From contig BCJX01000013.1 in NCBI GenBank assembly GCA_001600415.1, forward strand, positions 508,753 through 572,752: a stretch of 64,000 bases of DNA, given 5' to 3'. This DNA comes from Pascua guehoae. Taxonomy: Eukaryota; Basidiomycota; Tremellomycetes; Trichosporonales; Trichosporonaceae. The position numbers were made by a program, and so were the translations under genes. The notes under the pieces were generated by a model. It made no database searches and was not told where the DNA came from. It was given only the letters and a program-made list of their open reading frames with translations. Positions 33,301 to 44,400 of this stretch are shown here, in pieces; positions within the stretch are counted from its first letter, which is position 1, and the number at the start of each line of letters is the position of its first letter.

Positions 33301-34467
33301 GGGGGAGAGGGTCTGTCGGCGTGTGCGTCGGTGCCGTAGGGGCCGTCGGTGCTGGCGGTGCTGGCGTCGGTGAGGCGGGTGAAGTGGGTGGTGGAGCAGG
33401 TGGAGCAGGTGAGGCGGGTGGTGAGGTGAGGCGGGTGAGGGGGTGAGGAGTCGGATGGGGTGTCGGATGGAGATGTATCGGATAGCGCTGAGACAGACGA
33501 CAGTGTCGGACAGTGGTACAGTGGGTGCGAGTGGGAAAAGCGTACGTCGAGATGGATGTGGATGTTACGTTTGCCCTCTCGACATTGCCGGGTGGAGTGT
33601 AGGTCAACAAGTTCGGAGATGGTCGGACTAGATAAAGACGCACGGGGCGTGCAGGCGTGGGTGGCCTGGGTGGCGGATGGGGCGATTATCGAATTTTGCC
33701 ATGTTATCGAATCTGGGCAGGTGCCACTACGGGGCACCGACTGGCCGAAAGGACGGGCAGGGCGACAACGGGCCACGACGGTAGGACGGGTCATGCTCAA
33801 AAGGCTTGGCGCAGGTGCAAGTCGCAGACGGCAGGCACGAGCACGCCATGGAGCCCGCTTCCGGCGATGCTCTCGGCCCCGTTGAGGCCGTTGGGGATAG
33901 CCCTCGAGCATGGCTGCCCCGCGCTGGGGGCTGGGGGCTGGTCCGGGTGCGTAGGCTGTAGGCTGTACAGATTGCAGGCTGGAGGTTGTGGTTGCCGGGT
34001 GCGGGGACGTGGACGACAAGACGCGAGGGCCGGGAAGCATGACAATTACAATGACAGTGTGGCTGTGGCTGTGGCGGGTGACTGCCCTCGACACCGATTG
34101 CCCGGTTTCGTCCTATCTCTCGTCTCGCCGAGCTGCTGACTGCTTTGACCCGTCCGTGTCGTTCAGTACATGTACCAGGTAGCAGGTAGCGTGTAGCTGG
34201 CAGCTGGTAGCTGGTAGCGTGTAGCATGTGACTAGTATGTAGGATGTAGCATGTAGCATGTCACAGACGCAGAAGAAGTAGCATGTGCAGATGCACCATG
34301 CAGACGCATTACGCTCAACCACATCAAACCACCACTGTCAGGCCATGGGTGCCATGACAGCAGGACAGCAGGACCAGCAGCAGGGGACCTCTGATTGTAT
34401 GGCTGGGGCGAAAGGCCAGATGTCGGGAAGCACAAAGCCCACCAGCCCACCGGTCAACAACCCACTC

Positions 34468-34611
34468 GGGTGGTATTTTCGAACACCGATGCATTTGGCT
34501 TGACCAACACTGTTGGTCGACGGCTGCCTCAGCCCACTTGCAGGCCACCTGGCCACCTGCGGGAACGCAGTTGGGCACGCACAAACGCAGATGGGTGGTA
34601 TTTTCGAACAC
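34468..34611. repeat. 19-bp direct repeat GGGTGGTATTTTCGAACAC, two copies
   Basis: Identical copies at 34468-34486 and 34593-34611, spaced 125 bp. Each is followed within about 50 bp by a TGCATTTGG motif and a small palindrome. Confidence 0.85.
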
Positions 34612-34622
34612 GGCAGGTGAGC

Positions 34623-34654
34623 CAAACCAAATGCACCGGGGTGCATTTGGTTTG
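34623..34654. repeat. Perfect 15-bp inverted repeat with 2-nt loop
   Basis: CAAACCAAATGCACC, two G bases, then its exact reverse complement. It lies in gene-free DNA 12 bp after the second 19-bp direct repeat. Confidence 0.95.
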
Positions 34655-35466
34655 TCTCTAGCACTGGCGGGTAACGGGTGCATGCCGGAGCACTTGTTAC
34701 ATCGTGCCGGGCGATCGGGCAGTCTGCAGTCTGTGCTGGCTGTACGCGTGGGCATCTGGACCATGGCGGTTGAGCTTGGGCGGCCTTGCTATGACTGCTA
34801 GTGGAGGTCGGCAGGCTGCAGGCTGCAGGAGATGGAGCAGGTCAGGTGCAGGGGGACAGATGCAGCGGACAGACGCAACAGGACAGTTGAAACACGACAG
34901 ATGCAGCAGGACGGATGCAGAGTCGTGCGCCGAGTCTGACAGTCGATCTGGGCATGTCATGTACCGTCGAGCTCGTGCAGTATGTAGCATGTGCAGCAGC
35001 GAGTCGTCCTTCACCCCAGCTCCAGGCCCAAGTCCCTCGAACCCACATGGGGCCAAGGGGGTAGACCCCTCCGCATCGCTACAGTTGCAACCGACACCAC
35101 CACATTACACGAATGCTCCAGCTGCTTCAACACGAGCCTTCCATCTGCAACGCACTCAACTACCCCAGCATCGTAGCAGTGTATGTCATATATGCTGCAA
35201 GTCTACATCGCCATTGTCCAGCATTAGCGCGGTCGTATCGTGGCGTGGGTGGATAGTGTGGGCGGGTGGGGTCGTGGATGGGAGGTTGGGCATGCCCGAC
35301 AAGGGGCTGCGACAGCTACATGGGTGGCGACCGGCGCCCGGGTCCGGGGCATGGCCAGACTCGGTGCCGTCGTCTACTATTCAATACGATCGGTAGTCCC
35401 TTTCAAAGGGGGGACACGACGGGGTTGTGTGCAAAGAGCTAGCTCGGGCTCAACTCTCCACCGCAG

Positions 35467-37686
35467 CTAGTCTTGTGCGAGGGGCGGGTCGGGCATGAGC
35501 TGGTACGTCTTTGGGGCCTGGTTTGTGCGCGCCGAGGGCGCAGAGTGCTCTGGGCGCCGCCCTGGGCGCTCCGGGCTGTGGTCGCGCGAGGCCGTGCGCG
35601 AGGCCCCGACGCCGGCCAATGCGGCGCTCAGGCCCGAGCCCCACTCGTCGGTGCCGTCAGGCAGGTCGGTCGCGAGCTGATGCGGCGAGCGCTGCGAGCT
35701 CATGCTCATGTGCTGCGGCGAGCCGAAGTTGGGCGAGTTCAAGCTCAGGTGCTGCGGCGAGCCGAGGTTGGGCGAGTTCAAGCTCAGGTGCTGCGGCGAG
35801 CCTAAGGCCGTGTCAAATGACGAGCGAGCCTCGGAGAGGTGACTGGCGTCGCTGCGGCCGTGGCCAGGGTCACTGCGGTCGTGGCCCTCGCTCGTGCTCA
35901 AGTGGCCGTCGCGCGACATGGAGGGCGACGAGGTCGACTGGGCCGCGGCGTCGGCGGGGTCGAGCTGGGGCACGGGCTTTCGGCGTAACGAGTTTTTGCG
36001 GCCCGAGGGTCCGGGACTGGTAAACGCCGACGGGGCTGGGGCCGGGGCCGGGGGGTATAATGGGGCACGCTGCGAGTATGCCGAGGGGGGCGGTGCGGCA
36101 GGGCTAGCGCTCGTTGGCGTACTGGCCATCATTGAGCCCGACGACATCGAGTTGGACAGGCTGGGCTGGGGCTGGTGCGTGGGCGAGCCCATGGCCTGGG
36201 GCGGGAGGGGCGGCTCGGGTCCCGTGTGGGTGTGGCGGTAGTCGTCGTCCAAGCTGCCGTACGGCGCCATCGAGATACTCGACTCGGTCGTCGTCGCAGG
36301 CCCGCTGTCGAGCGACTGAGGCACCGACGTGCTGCGCTTTGCACGGTTGGCAAACGACGTGTCGACACTTAACGCCGCAGGCGGGTACTGGACGTTGGAC
36401 CTGGGCGCGCCGCGCGAAGCCGGCTGGAACTTTTCGTCAATCGGTGTGCTGGGCAGCGTGTCAAAGGGGATCTGTGCGATATGTGCGCGCGCCCGTGGGT
36501 CGTTACCAGCAAGCGGGCTCTGCGGCGAGCGCGACGCCTTTTCATTGTTGCCCATGGCCGCCGACACGCGCGACCCGCCCATGCCGCGCACGGCACCGAC
36601 AAACTTGGACAGGCGCTGCGACCCGCGGCGGAAGTTTGTGGGCTCGCCAATGATCTTCCGGTTGTGCTGGGCGGGTGTTGCGTTGCGACGCTGGCGGCGA
36701 CGCCAGAAGAACAAGGCCGCGAGCACGAGACCAAGGCCCAGGAGCACGCCAATCACAATGCCCGCAATGGCACCACCGCTCACGCCCTTTTTGCCACCTT
36801 CACTTTCGGCATCAGCGGCAGTGTTGTTGTCAGCGCCACCTGCGCTCGCCGTGGATGCGGGCTTGGCCGAGCCAGACTGGGTGCCGCTTTTGCTGCCACT
36901 GGGGCTGGCGGCGGCGCCGGCAAGCAGCTTTGGGTCGATACACCCCGTGTCGCCCTTGATGACAGTAAATGGCTCGCTCGACGACGTGTAGTACTGGTTC
37001 CCGCGGTAGTAGACGGCGAGCGCTCTGTACCGACCGGGTGGCACATTGGGCGTCCAGTCGTGCTGGACGTTGCCGTACCAGTTTTCGATCACGGACACGT
37101 TGACATCAGCCGCGCGGGGCAAGAGCAGGCCGCGTGGGTCGAGGTCCAGCATGTCCAGTGGGTAAGCGCGCCTGGGTGGCGCTGCGGTGGCCGCAGGAAG
37201 GGGTGCGGCCGTCGTGCCGGCCGGGGTGTTGGCGGGGGTGTTGGCCGGGGTGTTGGCGGGGGTGTTGGCGGGGGTGTTTGGCGTGTTTGCAGGAGTGTTT
37301 GGAGTTGCAGCAGCCGTTGCAGTCGGGTTTGCGGTTGAATCCGCCGGGGGTGTGGCAGCCGCCGACGACTTTGGCTCATCGGCCGGGGCATCGGGAACGG
37401 TCTGGTCGACGCCCTTGTTGTACACGAACAGGTTGACCTTGTACTCGCTGCCATTGACATTCTGGCCGCCAATGTTCCACGTAAAGTCGAGTCCCTTGAC
37501 GCACGACGTCTTTGTTGGTATGGGACCCCAGGTCCATGTCGGTGTGCCGGCCTGCGCCGCGGGGGCTGCAGGTGTCGCTGGCGCCGCTGGTGTGGCGGCC
37601 GGAGCGGCCGGGGTGTTAACGGCCGGGGTGTTAGATGATTGTGCGGCTGCGAACGCCGCAAGAGAGACGAGGAAGAGGGGTCGCAT
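35467..37686 (-). CDS. Mucin-like single-pass plasma-membrane protein of unknown function (739 aa)
   Basis: A single uninterrupted exon, unusual in this intron-rich window. The start MRPLFLVSLAAFAAAQSS is a signal peptide. The outer part has Ala/Pro/Thr-rich sequence and NTPA repeats (about residues 128-155), likely O-glycosylated, around two more ordered blocks: TWTWGPIPTKTSCVKGLDFT with WNIGGQNVNGSEYKVNLFVY, and ENWYGNVQHDWTPNVPPGRY with SSSEPFTVIKGDTGCID. A membrane span follows (GAIAGIVIGVLLGLGLVLAA) and a stop-transfer RRRQRR. The cytosolic tail of about 390 residues is Ser/Pro-rich with three GSPQHLSLNSPN-type repeats. The plan resembles cell-wall or signalling sensors, but no WSC or other named domain is visible. 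It sits alone in about 8 kb of otherwise gene-free DNA. Confidence 0.8.
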   Translation of the reverse strand: MRPLFLVSLAAFAAAQSSNTPAVNTPAAPAATPAAPATPAAPAAQAGTPTWTWGPIPTKTSCVKGLDFTWNIGGQNVNGSEYKVNLFVYNKGVDQTVPDAPADEPKSSAAATPPADSTANPTATAAATPNTPANTPNTPANTPANTPANTPANTPAGTTAAPLPAATAAPPRRAYPLDMLDLDPRGLLLPRAADVNVSVIENWYGNVQHDWTPNVPPGRYRALAVYYRGNQYYTSSSEPFTVIKGDTGCIDPKLLAGAAASPSGSKSGTQSGSAKPASTASAGGADNNTAADAESEGGKKGVSGGAIAGIVIGVLLGLGLVLAALFFWRRRQRRNATPAQHNRKIIGEPTNFRRGSQRLSKFVGAVRGMGGSRVSAAMGNNEKASRSPQSPLAGNDPRARAHIAQIPFDTLPSTPIDEKFQPASRGAPRSNVQYPPAALSVDTSFANRAKRSTSVPQSLDSGPATTTESSISMAPYGSLDDDYRHTHTGPEPPLPPQAMGSPTHQPQPSLSNSMSSGSMMASTPTSASPAAPPPSAYSQRAPLYPPAPAPAPSAFTSPGPSGRKNSLRRKPVPQLDPADAAAQSTSSPSMSRDGHLSTSEGHDRSDPGHGRSDASHLSEARSSFDTALGSPQHLSLNSPNLGSPQHLSLNSPNFGSPQHMSMSSQRSPHQLATDLPDGTDEWGSGLSAALAGVGASRTASRDHSPERPGRRPEHSAPSARTNQAPKTYQLMPDPPLAQD
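35700..35812. repeat. 36-bp coding tandem repeat, three copies
   Basis: Three tandem copies of a 36-bp unit encode GSPQHLSLNSPN (twice) and GSPQHMSMSSQR (degenerate third) in the cytosolic tail of the membrane protein. The first two are nearly identical at DNA level. Confidence 0.9.
37210..37300. repeat. Coding minisatellite encoding NTPA repeats
   Basis: GGTGTTGGCGGG/GGTGTTGGCCGG 12-bp units encode successive Asn-Thr-Pro-Ala repeats in the predicted extracellular stalk. Confidence 0.85.
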
Positions 37687-40600
37687 GGTAGACTGGGATC
37701 ATGTCCGCGCCCAGCGGCGGGAGTGTGTGGGGCGGGGGTGTGAGCGGTGGGGGTGGTGCGACAAAGGACGTGTCGTCGGGAGAGGGAAAAAGAGTAGTGG
37801 ACACAGACACAAAGTACGTTTGTGAGTTTGTGCACCGAGTTTGCGTCTCGAGAGCAGTCAGATGAGAGACAGATCCGGCTGTCCCTACGCTGTGCTGTGC
37901 GGCGAACCGAGTCGTTCGAGGTGGCGGCTGTGGAGGGGGTGGGGGTGGGGCGCGTGCGAAGATGCCGCTGGTGGTCACCTAAATTGCAGGCTGTGCGGTC
38001 GCGGAATGGAGCGACGTGGGATGCGAGCGAGATGAGATGCAATCCACAAAAAGGTCACACTTCAGCGTTCGGTTTGGTGCCTCTGGGCGTTGGAGGTGGC
38101 ACGAGGTGGTGGTCGTGAAGAGGCGGGCGGGCGGGCGGAAGCGGAGAGGCAGAGGTGACGTCCTGCGCAGCAGGGCGTGTTGAGGCTTTGAGGTTGAGGC
38201 TTTGAGGTTGCGGCTGCCTCGACGTGGATGGCGGGTGCGGTGCGGGTGCCGAGAGGGGAGGGAGCACGAGGACACGAGAAGACAGGGAGAGAGAAAAAGA
38301 AAAACAAGGTTGGTGACAAAGAGGGACGAGAGAGAGGTGGAAGAGGGTGAGGGAAGCGAGGGATCGAGGTCGAGGTCGACGAGACGAGGTAGAGCCAAGC
38401 CGTGCCAAAGGGGAGGGAGGCTGCTCGAGGCGTACGAGGCGTAGATGAGGCGTTTGACAGAGGCTGTGCGAAAAATACCGCCACGAGGGCCCAGGAAATC
38501 GCAATGGCAAGGCACGCGGTGGTTGCACACTGCACAGTCCCCAGTCACAGCCAGTCTCAGTGCTCTATCTGGCAGTCGGGCACCGTTTGGCGTTTGGACC
38601 AAACCACCTCTAGCACCTGCAAACACGTCACAGTTTGCTGGAGACAAACCCAACAGAGCAACAGACCCTGGAAATGCCGTACAGGTATCTAGGCCACCCC
38701 AATGCACGCAGTGGACGAGGCGTCGCAGGCGGGGTCACGAGGAACACGAGGCACAGCAGCCGACCCAAGTCAAAGCTCAAAACTGGTGGACGCTGAGGTC
38801 GGGGTCGGCGCGCTCGGAGACGGAGGCGGTGAGCGGGTGTGGTGGAGTGTCGTGTGGGATCTGATCTGGTGAGGTGTGGTCGATGGGAATGCAACTAGAG
38901 TTACTGCAGACGTCGGTGGCTTTGGCTTCTTTGGGCCGGTAATGGGAATGGAATGGAATGGAATGGGATCGGGCGAGGCGATGCGCTGCGCTACCGGCTG
39001 GCACGGGTGGTTGAAGCGAGCAGGCGCCAGGCGCAATGTTATTCCGAGCGGCGACGTGCCAAGGATAGTACCGCGTGCGAGCCAAGCGAGCCGCGAGCGA
39101 GACACGCGAGGTGGACGTAATTCCGTCGTATGTGACGAGCGTCTGTCAGACGAGCGTCGAGGGGTGGCAGCAGGGTGTGCTGGTGGGTAGGCAGATGAGA
39201 CACGGGAGATGGTTTCCTGTACGGAACGTTTGAACGTTTCGTTGCGCTGTGGATTGCAGGTCGCAGTTGCGAGCTGTACTATGCAGGTTGCAGGTTGCAG
39301 GTTGTAATTTGCCTCGCGAAGTAGTGCCGAACACGGACGTACGTCGACGAAAGTATGCAGGTTGCAGGTCGCAGTCTGCCTCGCGGTGACGAACACGGAC
39401 GTACGTCGACGAAACACGCGGGGGCGGTCACGCCGAGAGTGTAGGAGGGAGGGAGGGTGGACGCGTTGGATTTGGGTTGGACGTTGAGCCAATGTGCCTA
39501 GAGTGAGCTTGCGGCGTGCGTGCCAGAGTGCCAGTGCCAGTGCCAGAGTGCTGGCCAGAGTGGGAGGGGAAGAGGACGAGCAGGTGGAAGAGTGGAAGGG
39601 GTGGGACAAGGTTTGCAAGTGGGTACGCACCTTGATACACTGAGCAGGGGGGGGATGGTGGACCGGGAGTTGTAACGAGAGGAGTTGTAAACGAATGTGT
39701 ATTGTGTATACGGTGTGTGCCGGGTAGCAGCGAGTGTAGCAGGATGGGCTGTAAGGAGCGAGCGAGGGGGCGAGGGGGAGCGAGGGTGAGCGATGGTCGG
39801 TGGTTAGTGCTAGTGACCGAGGATGGGCGACGACAAGTGACAACTGCAACAAGGCATGCATTCTCCCTGCTGACATGCAGACCCCAGACCTGCATGCGTG
39901 CAATCGGTATCCGCCAAACAACCATGGCATCTCTGCAGTATCGGTGTCGGTATCAGTACCCGTACGCGCACCCCGCCAGGCCTCGCGCCCACCCGCAGCG
40001 AGATGCATCCTTGTTGATTCTCGTCTTCGCCATGACCGGGCCTCGCCGGCGTGCAGCGCGCGTGCAGTGTGCCAGCATCGACATGGCGAGCATGCACCCG
40101 GGGTCGTATCCGACATGCGGGGCTCGGGCTCTGTGCGCGCGCACGGGTGGACCCCAGACTCACCACATTGTGGCGTGCACAGTGGCAGCGTGGGGCCAGG
40201 CTGCAGGCTGGCAAGCTGGCATTCTGCAATGCAACCATGCGCGGTACCCTACCTAACCACGCAGCATCGTGTGCAGGCATGCATGTCGCGGTCGCGTTGA
40301 TGTGCCAAGACGCCAATCACGGTCCAGACGTGAGTACATATCGGTCTATTCCCGCCTCGGCACGACGATACGAGCGGGTTAGGACAGAGATCAGAGATCA
40401 AGCTGAAGCTGGGCTGGGCTTGCCTGAAGCTGGGGCTGAAGCTCTGCGATCTTGGACCCGCCTCTGGCTGCCACTCCCAGAGTTCAACTTGCACAGGACA
40501 ATCTTTCAATCTTGACTCAGCCATTTCTTCTCGCTCTACTTGAGCCATCCCTCAATACCAGCGCACAAAGAGACTTGCACCACTGTGCCATGTACGGCCG

Positions 40601-41474
40601 CCTTGCCCATCCCCCCATATCCCCACGCCCCTATCCCCACGCCCTATCCCAACGTCCCCATGTTCATGTCCCCATGTTCACGTCCTGATTGATTTCCGGG
40701 GTGGGCCTTGAATCCAGTGGCGCGCGGCGTGGCGCGTCGACGCGTCTGGCCACGATGCATAGCCATCCACCCGCCCTTTTCCACCCTGCCCCCTTGCCCC
40801 CCCCTTCCGCCCTGTGTCTGGGTCCTGGACTGTGCCCTTGTGCACATGTGAATGCACATGTGCAGTGCTGTAGATAGCACACTATCGGGTTGCGGATCGC
40901 TGTCGTTCTGCAATCGTGTCCCGGCCCGATGTGCCGCTGTGCCGCTGTGCTGACGCCCCGACGTGCCGAACATGACGAGCCGATGTGCAGTCCGAGCCGG
41001 CGTCCCGGGGCGCACGACAGGAGCCGACAGTCGCACACCAGCACTGCACGGCATACCGTCCTCGTACTCTTGTGGGCGTCGTCTTGATAAATACCACTTG
41101 GGGACCACGGACCGATTACGGTCCGGCGCCTCAGGGCACAAAAGGTTCAGGTGAAACGCACGGCCCCACCATGTGAAACGTCCACTCCAAGCGTCAATGG
41201 CCAACAGACGCGACGCGCAGAGCACCTCATTAGGTCAAACCGCGTCCATGCACGCGCCCACGGACAAGCACAACCACAGGCCACAGACAAGCACGCCCAG
41301 TTCCCGTAATCAGTCCAGCCCATCAACGCACGCGCGACCAATCAAACAGCCATGCAAAAAGAGGTCTAACAAACAGGGCGCCGATCGGCGTCATCCGTCT
41401 ACTTTATCATGTTGGTCGTGGTGGCCGTGCTCGGGGCACGCACGGGGCACGCACGGGGCGGGATTGCACGGGGT
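37687..41474. other. 3.8-kb gene-free region upstream of the membrane-protein gene
   Basis: No gene supported. The longest open frame here (38770-40116, minus) has a repetitive low-quality translation. Repeats include two 14-bp TGAGGCTTTGAGGT units (38181-38208), a GGAAT run (38946-38967), a tandem duplication at 39281-39417, GCCAGT repeats near 39530 and CCCCATGTTCA repeats at 40640-40685. It may act as a long promoter or host noncoding transcripts. Confidence 0.5.
39281..39417. repeat. Imperfect tandem duplication carrying a palindromic GACGTACGTC core
   Basis: Two units (39281-39354 and 39355-39417) each begin ATGCAGGTTGCAGGT. They share an identical 25-bp block starting CGAACACGGACGTACGTCGA, at 39328-39352 and 39390-39414. 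Confidence 0.9.
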
Positions 41475-44400
41475 TTACAAGTCGACGAGGTCGCCCGTGG
41501 TCCGCCGCGTGCCGGATGGAGATGATGGCGAGGGCACGCCGCGCATCGGCTCGGCTTTGAGGAGGTCTGGAGTTAGCTTGTGGCGGAGCGGTGGGGTAGG
41601 GGTGGGGTCCGGGGGATTTCATCGACGAAGGGGAGGAGTGATGTCACGAGGTGGCGTGGAAGGACGCTTGGGGCACCGCATGGTGCAGTATGCAGTTACT
41701 TCTGAGCTTCGGAGTGATCCCACGCAAGGACGTGTCCGAGACCGCGCGCGAAGCAGGAAGGCACCCCGCGGCCCGGAGCTTACAGAACTACCATTCTGCT
41801 CGCTCGCGGGGTCACAGAATGACACGAAATGAATTCGCCACCACGGCGGCCACGCCCACACCGCTTCACGAGTACCCGGATCCACCAAACTCACCCTCGG
41901 CCTGCTTCTTCTGCTCTCCCTTGAGGGCGGTGGCGTCATCGTCTCCGCCGTGGGCCTTGAGGAACGCCTCGACCTCGTCCATGACACCGGCGTCGTCCTC
42001 GACGCCCTCGTCTTCGCCGTCGCTGTCGCCGATCGCGTCAATGGCAAAGTTGGGCCGGTGCATGACGGCCTCTTGTGCGGCGCGGACCATTTCGCTCTCC
42101 TCGCGGTAGCGTGCCTCGACCTCTGCGAGCCCGCTCTTGGGCTCGCCGCCGGCCAGCGTGTTGACCGTGCTCGAGCTCGCGCTCGTCTTGGTGCTCTGCA
42201 CCGACAGCTGCGAGGCCTGCGAGTGGCTGCGCGCGCGGCGCTGGCCAGGCGACAGCAACGACTCGCGCGCGCGCGTCTCGATGGGTGCGGGCGAGCTCGG
42301 GTCCGCCTTGGACAGCGACGGCTTGCGCCACTCGGCATGCTTGCCGAGCGCCGAGCCAATACCGTCTGCGAGCCGGTTGAAGCGCGACTTGTTTCTGGGA
42401 AATGGTTAGCACTTCGTTGTAATCGTCGTACCCACTCGTCGTTGACCACGAGGTTGACAAGACCGCCCAGCAAGCCGTCGGGCTTTGCGTGCGTCTTGTG
42501 GTAGTCTTCCTCTTCGGTCTCGTCGAGCTGGAAACTCGCTGCCAGATCGCGCTCAAAGAATTGCTCCAGCAGTTCGTCGGCAAGCACGACCATGCGGAAG
42601 GTCGCAAGACTCAGGTATGGCAAATTGTGTGGGCCAGCAGCCGAGTCGGAGCGTTCACGCGACTCGCTCGCCGTCTGCTTGTCGCCGTTGAAATCTGCAT
42701 AGTCCTCGGGCGGCAGACTCGACTCTGGCGCGGTCGCGTCACCAAACTCGTACGCGTTTAAGATGAACCGCGAGACGGCCGCGAGGTAAATGTCGCCAGG
42801 CTCGTTGCGGAAGATGAACAGGAGCGACTCGGACAGGCGGATGACCTCGTCCTTTGTGAGGTATCCGTCGGCGTCCTTGTCGTGCAGCTCAAAGAACCAC
42901 TCGATCGACTCCATGAGATCCGCCTGCATGACGCGGTCGAGACCCATGACCACGTCCTGGAGCGACAGCGTGCCGACCTTTTGAGAGTCCCAGCTAAAGA
43001 ACAGGCGGTCAATCATTTCATGGTCGGCGATTCGCCGTTCCGTGCGCTGCATAAACGCATTGGTCGTGACCGTCTCCTCACGCGCCCATGTCGCAATGCC
43101 CGCAAGCAGGGCCTTGAATGTGCGCAGGTCGATGCGCGTCTCGACGCGGCCCTGGGCGTCGACGGCAATGCGTGGCTGCTCAATCTCGGCCGGCGTTGTT
43201 GGGGTTCCGGTCGCGCTGTTGGCGCCGACCGTCAAAATAGGCGTGCACACGGCGGCAAAGTAGTGGTCGTAGATGATCCCGACCTGCTCTTTGCTAAACC
43301 GCCCGACATTGCGCAGGTTGCGCACGGCAGCGCGCTTGGAAAACTTTTCAATCTCGTCTGCAATAATCGCGCGCAGCCGCCGCCGTTCGGTTGTAATCGT
43401 GTCGTCGGTGATGACGTTGAACTCGCGGAATGCAACGACAAGCAGCTCCTGAAAGTTTGTAATGGCACGCACGCGCGGATCGGGGTGGGTGGGGTGTGCC
43501 GAATCGCCAATGGTGGAAAAGTAGGTGCGCATGAGGTTGATAAACATGCCGTCGTCGGTGACCTCGAGCAGGGCCTCGCCATTGATCTTGAGAATGGCAA
43601 GACCAATCTGGAAGAGCACCTTGACGCCCATGGCCAGCACACAGTCGACAATGCGGAACGCAAAGATGAGTGGCAACGAGTTGATGTAGAGCGACAGGAA
43701 CCACGGCAGCGATGCGACCGAAATCTGCACATCGACCGTTTTAAAGTGCTCGTGGATCATTGGCAAGCACCGCTTGACGAGCGACTCAAACACGCGCTGG
43801 TCGAGGAGCGTGCCCTCCATCGACGGAGAGTAGTAGCCCGGCAATATACGGTCACACAGGACCTCGAGTAACCAGAAGGCCTGTTCTTCAGACATGTAAA
43901 TGAGCAATCCCGCAACCACAATGTTGAGCGCCTGGCAGTAGCCGAGCTCGGGGTTGCGGAACGAGTATGCGACGAGGACGCGGCGGAGACGCGCCAGGCC
44001 CTCTTCCGTTTGATATGCCTTGTACTCTGGCAGCGACCGGTTGAGATCCTTTTCAATCTCGTCGGTCGACTGCGAGCTCTTGCCAGCGTTTTCAGAGAGC
44101 AGCAGCTGGTACGTTTGGGGGTTGGCAAAGCGGAGGTCTGGTCGTTAGAAAATGTCGCGCAGGCAGAGCAGTTTGGTACCCACAGATCGAACCCGACATG
44201 ACTTCCCACAGCTCGCCGCGTAGCCGTGACGGCAGGCCGACCTGCAGCAAGCGCTGGAAGGGCGGGTATCTGAGCACTGGGATTCGTCAGCAACACCCAA
44301 AAGGATCACAAGCACACTCACAGGTCATATTCCGTCCGTGCACGATAAAGTATTCCTTCCAAAGCTTCATCTTGCTGCGCTCGCGCAGCTTGCGCGCGTC

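Larger units (their letters stand above)
33301..35466. other. Gene-poor, repeat-rich 2.2 kb
   Basis: No gene supported. Contents: GGTGAGGCGG repeats next to the SLC41 start (33360-33450), a TAGCATGTAGC/GTAGCTGGTAGC repeat run (34170-34265), a 19-bp direct repeat (34468 and 34593), a perfect 15-bp hairpin (34623-34654) and GCAGGCTGCAGG repeats (34808-34850). Open frames are short and lack domains. Confidence 0.55.

Noticed and set aside
38770..40116. 448-codon minus-strand open frame
   Set aside because: The translation is a patchwork of Ser/Pro/His-rich and repeat-derived sequence (including GTGTGTL- and LALALAL-type runs from microsatellites), with no domain and no agreement with neighbouring splice signals.
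40644..41225. 193-codon minus-strand frame
   Set aside because: No domain, repeat-derived ends, and no supporting splice or start context.
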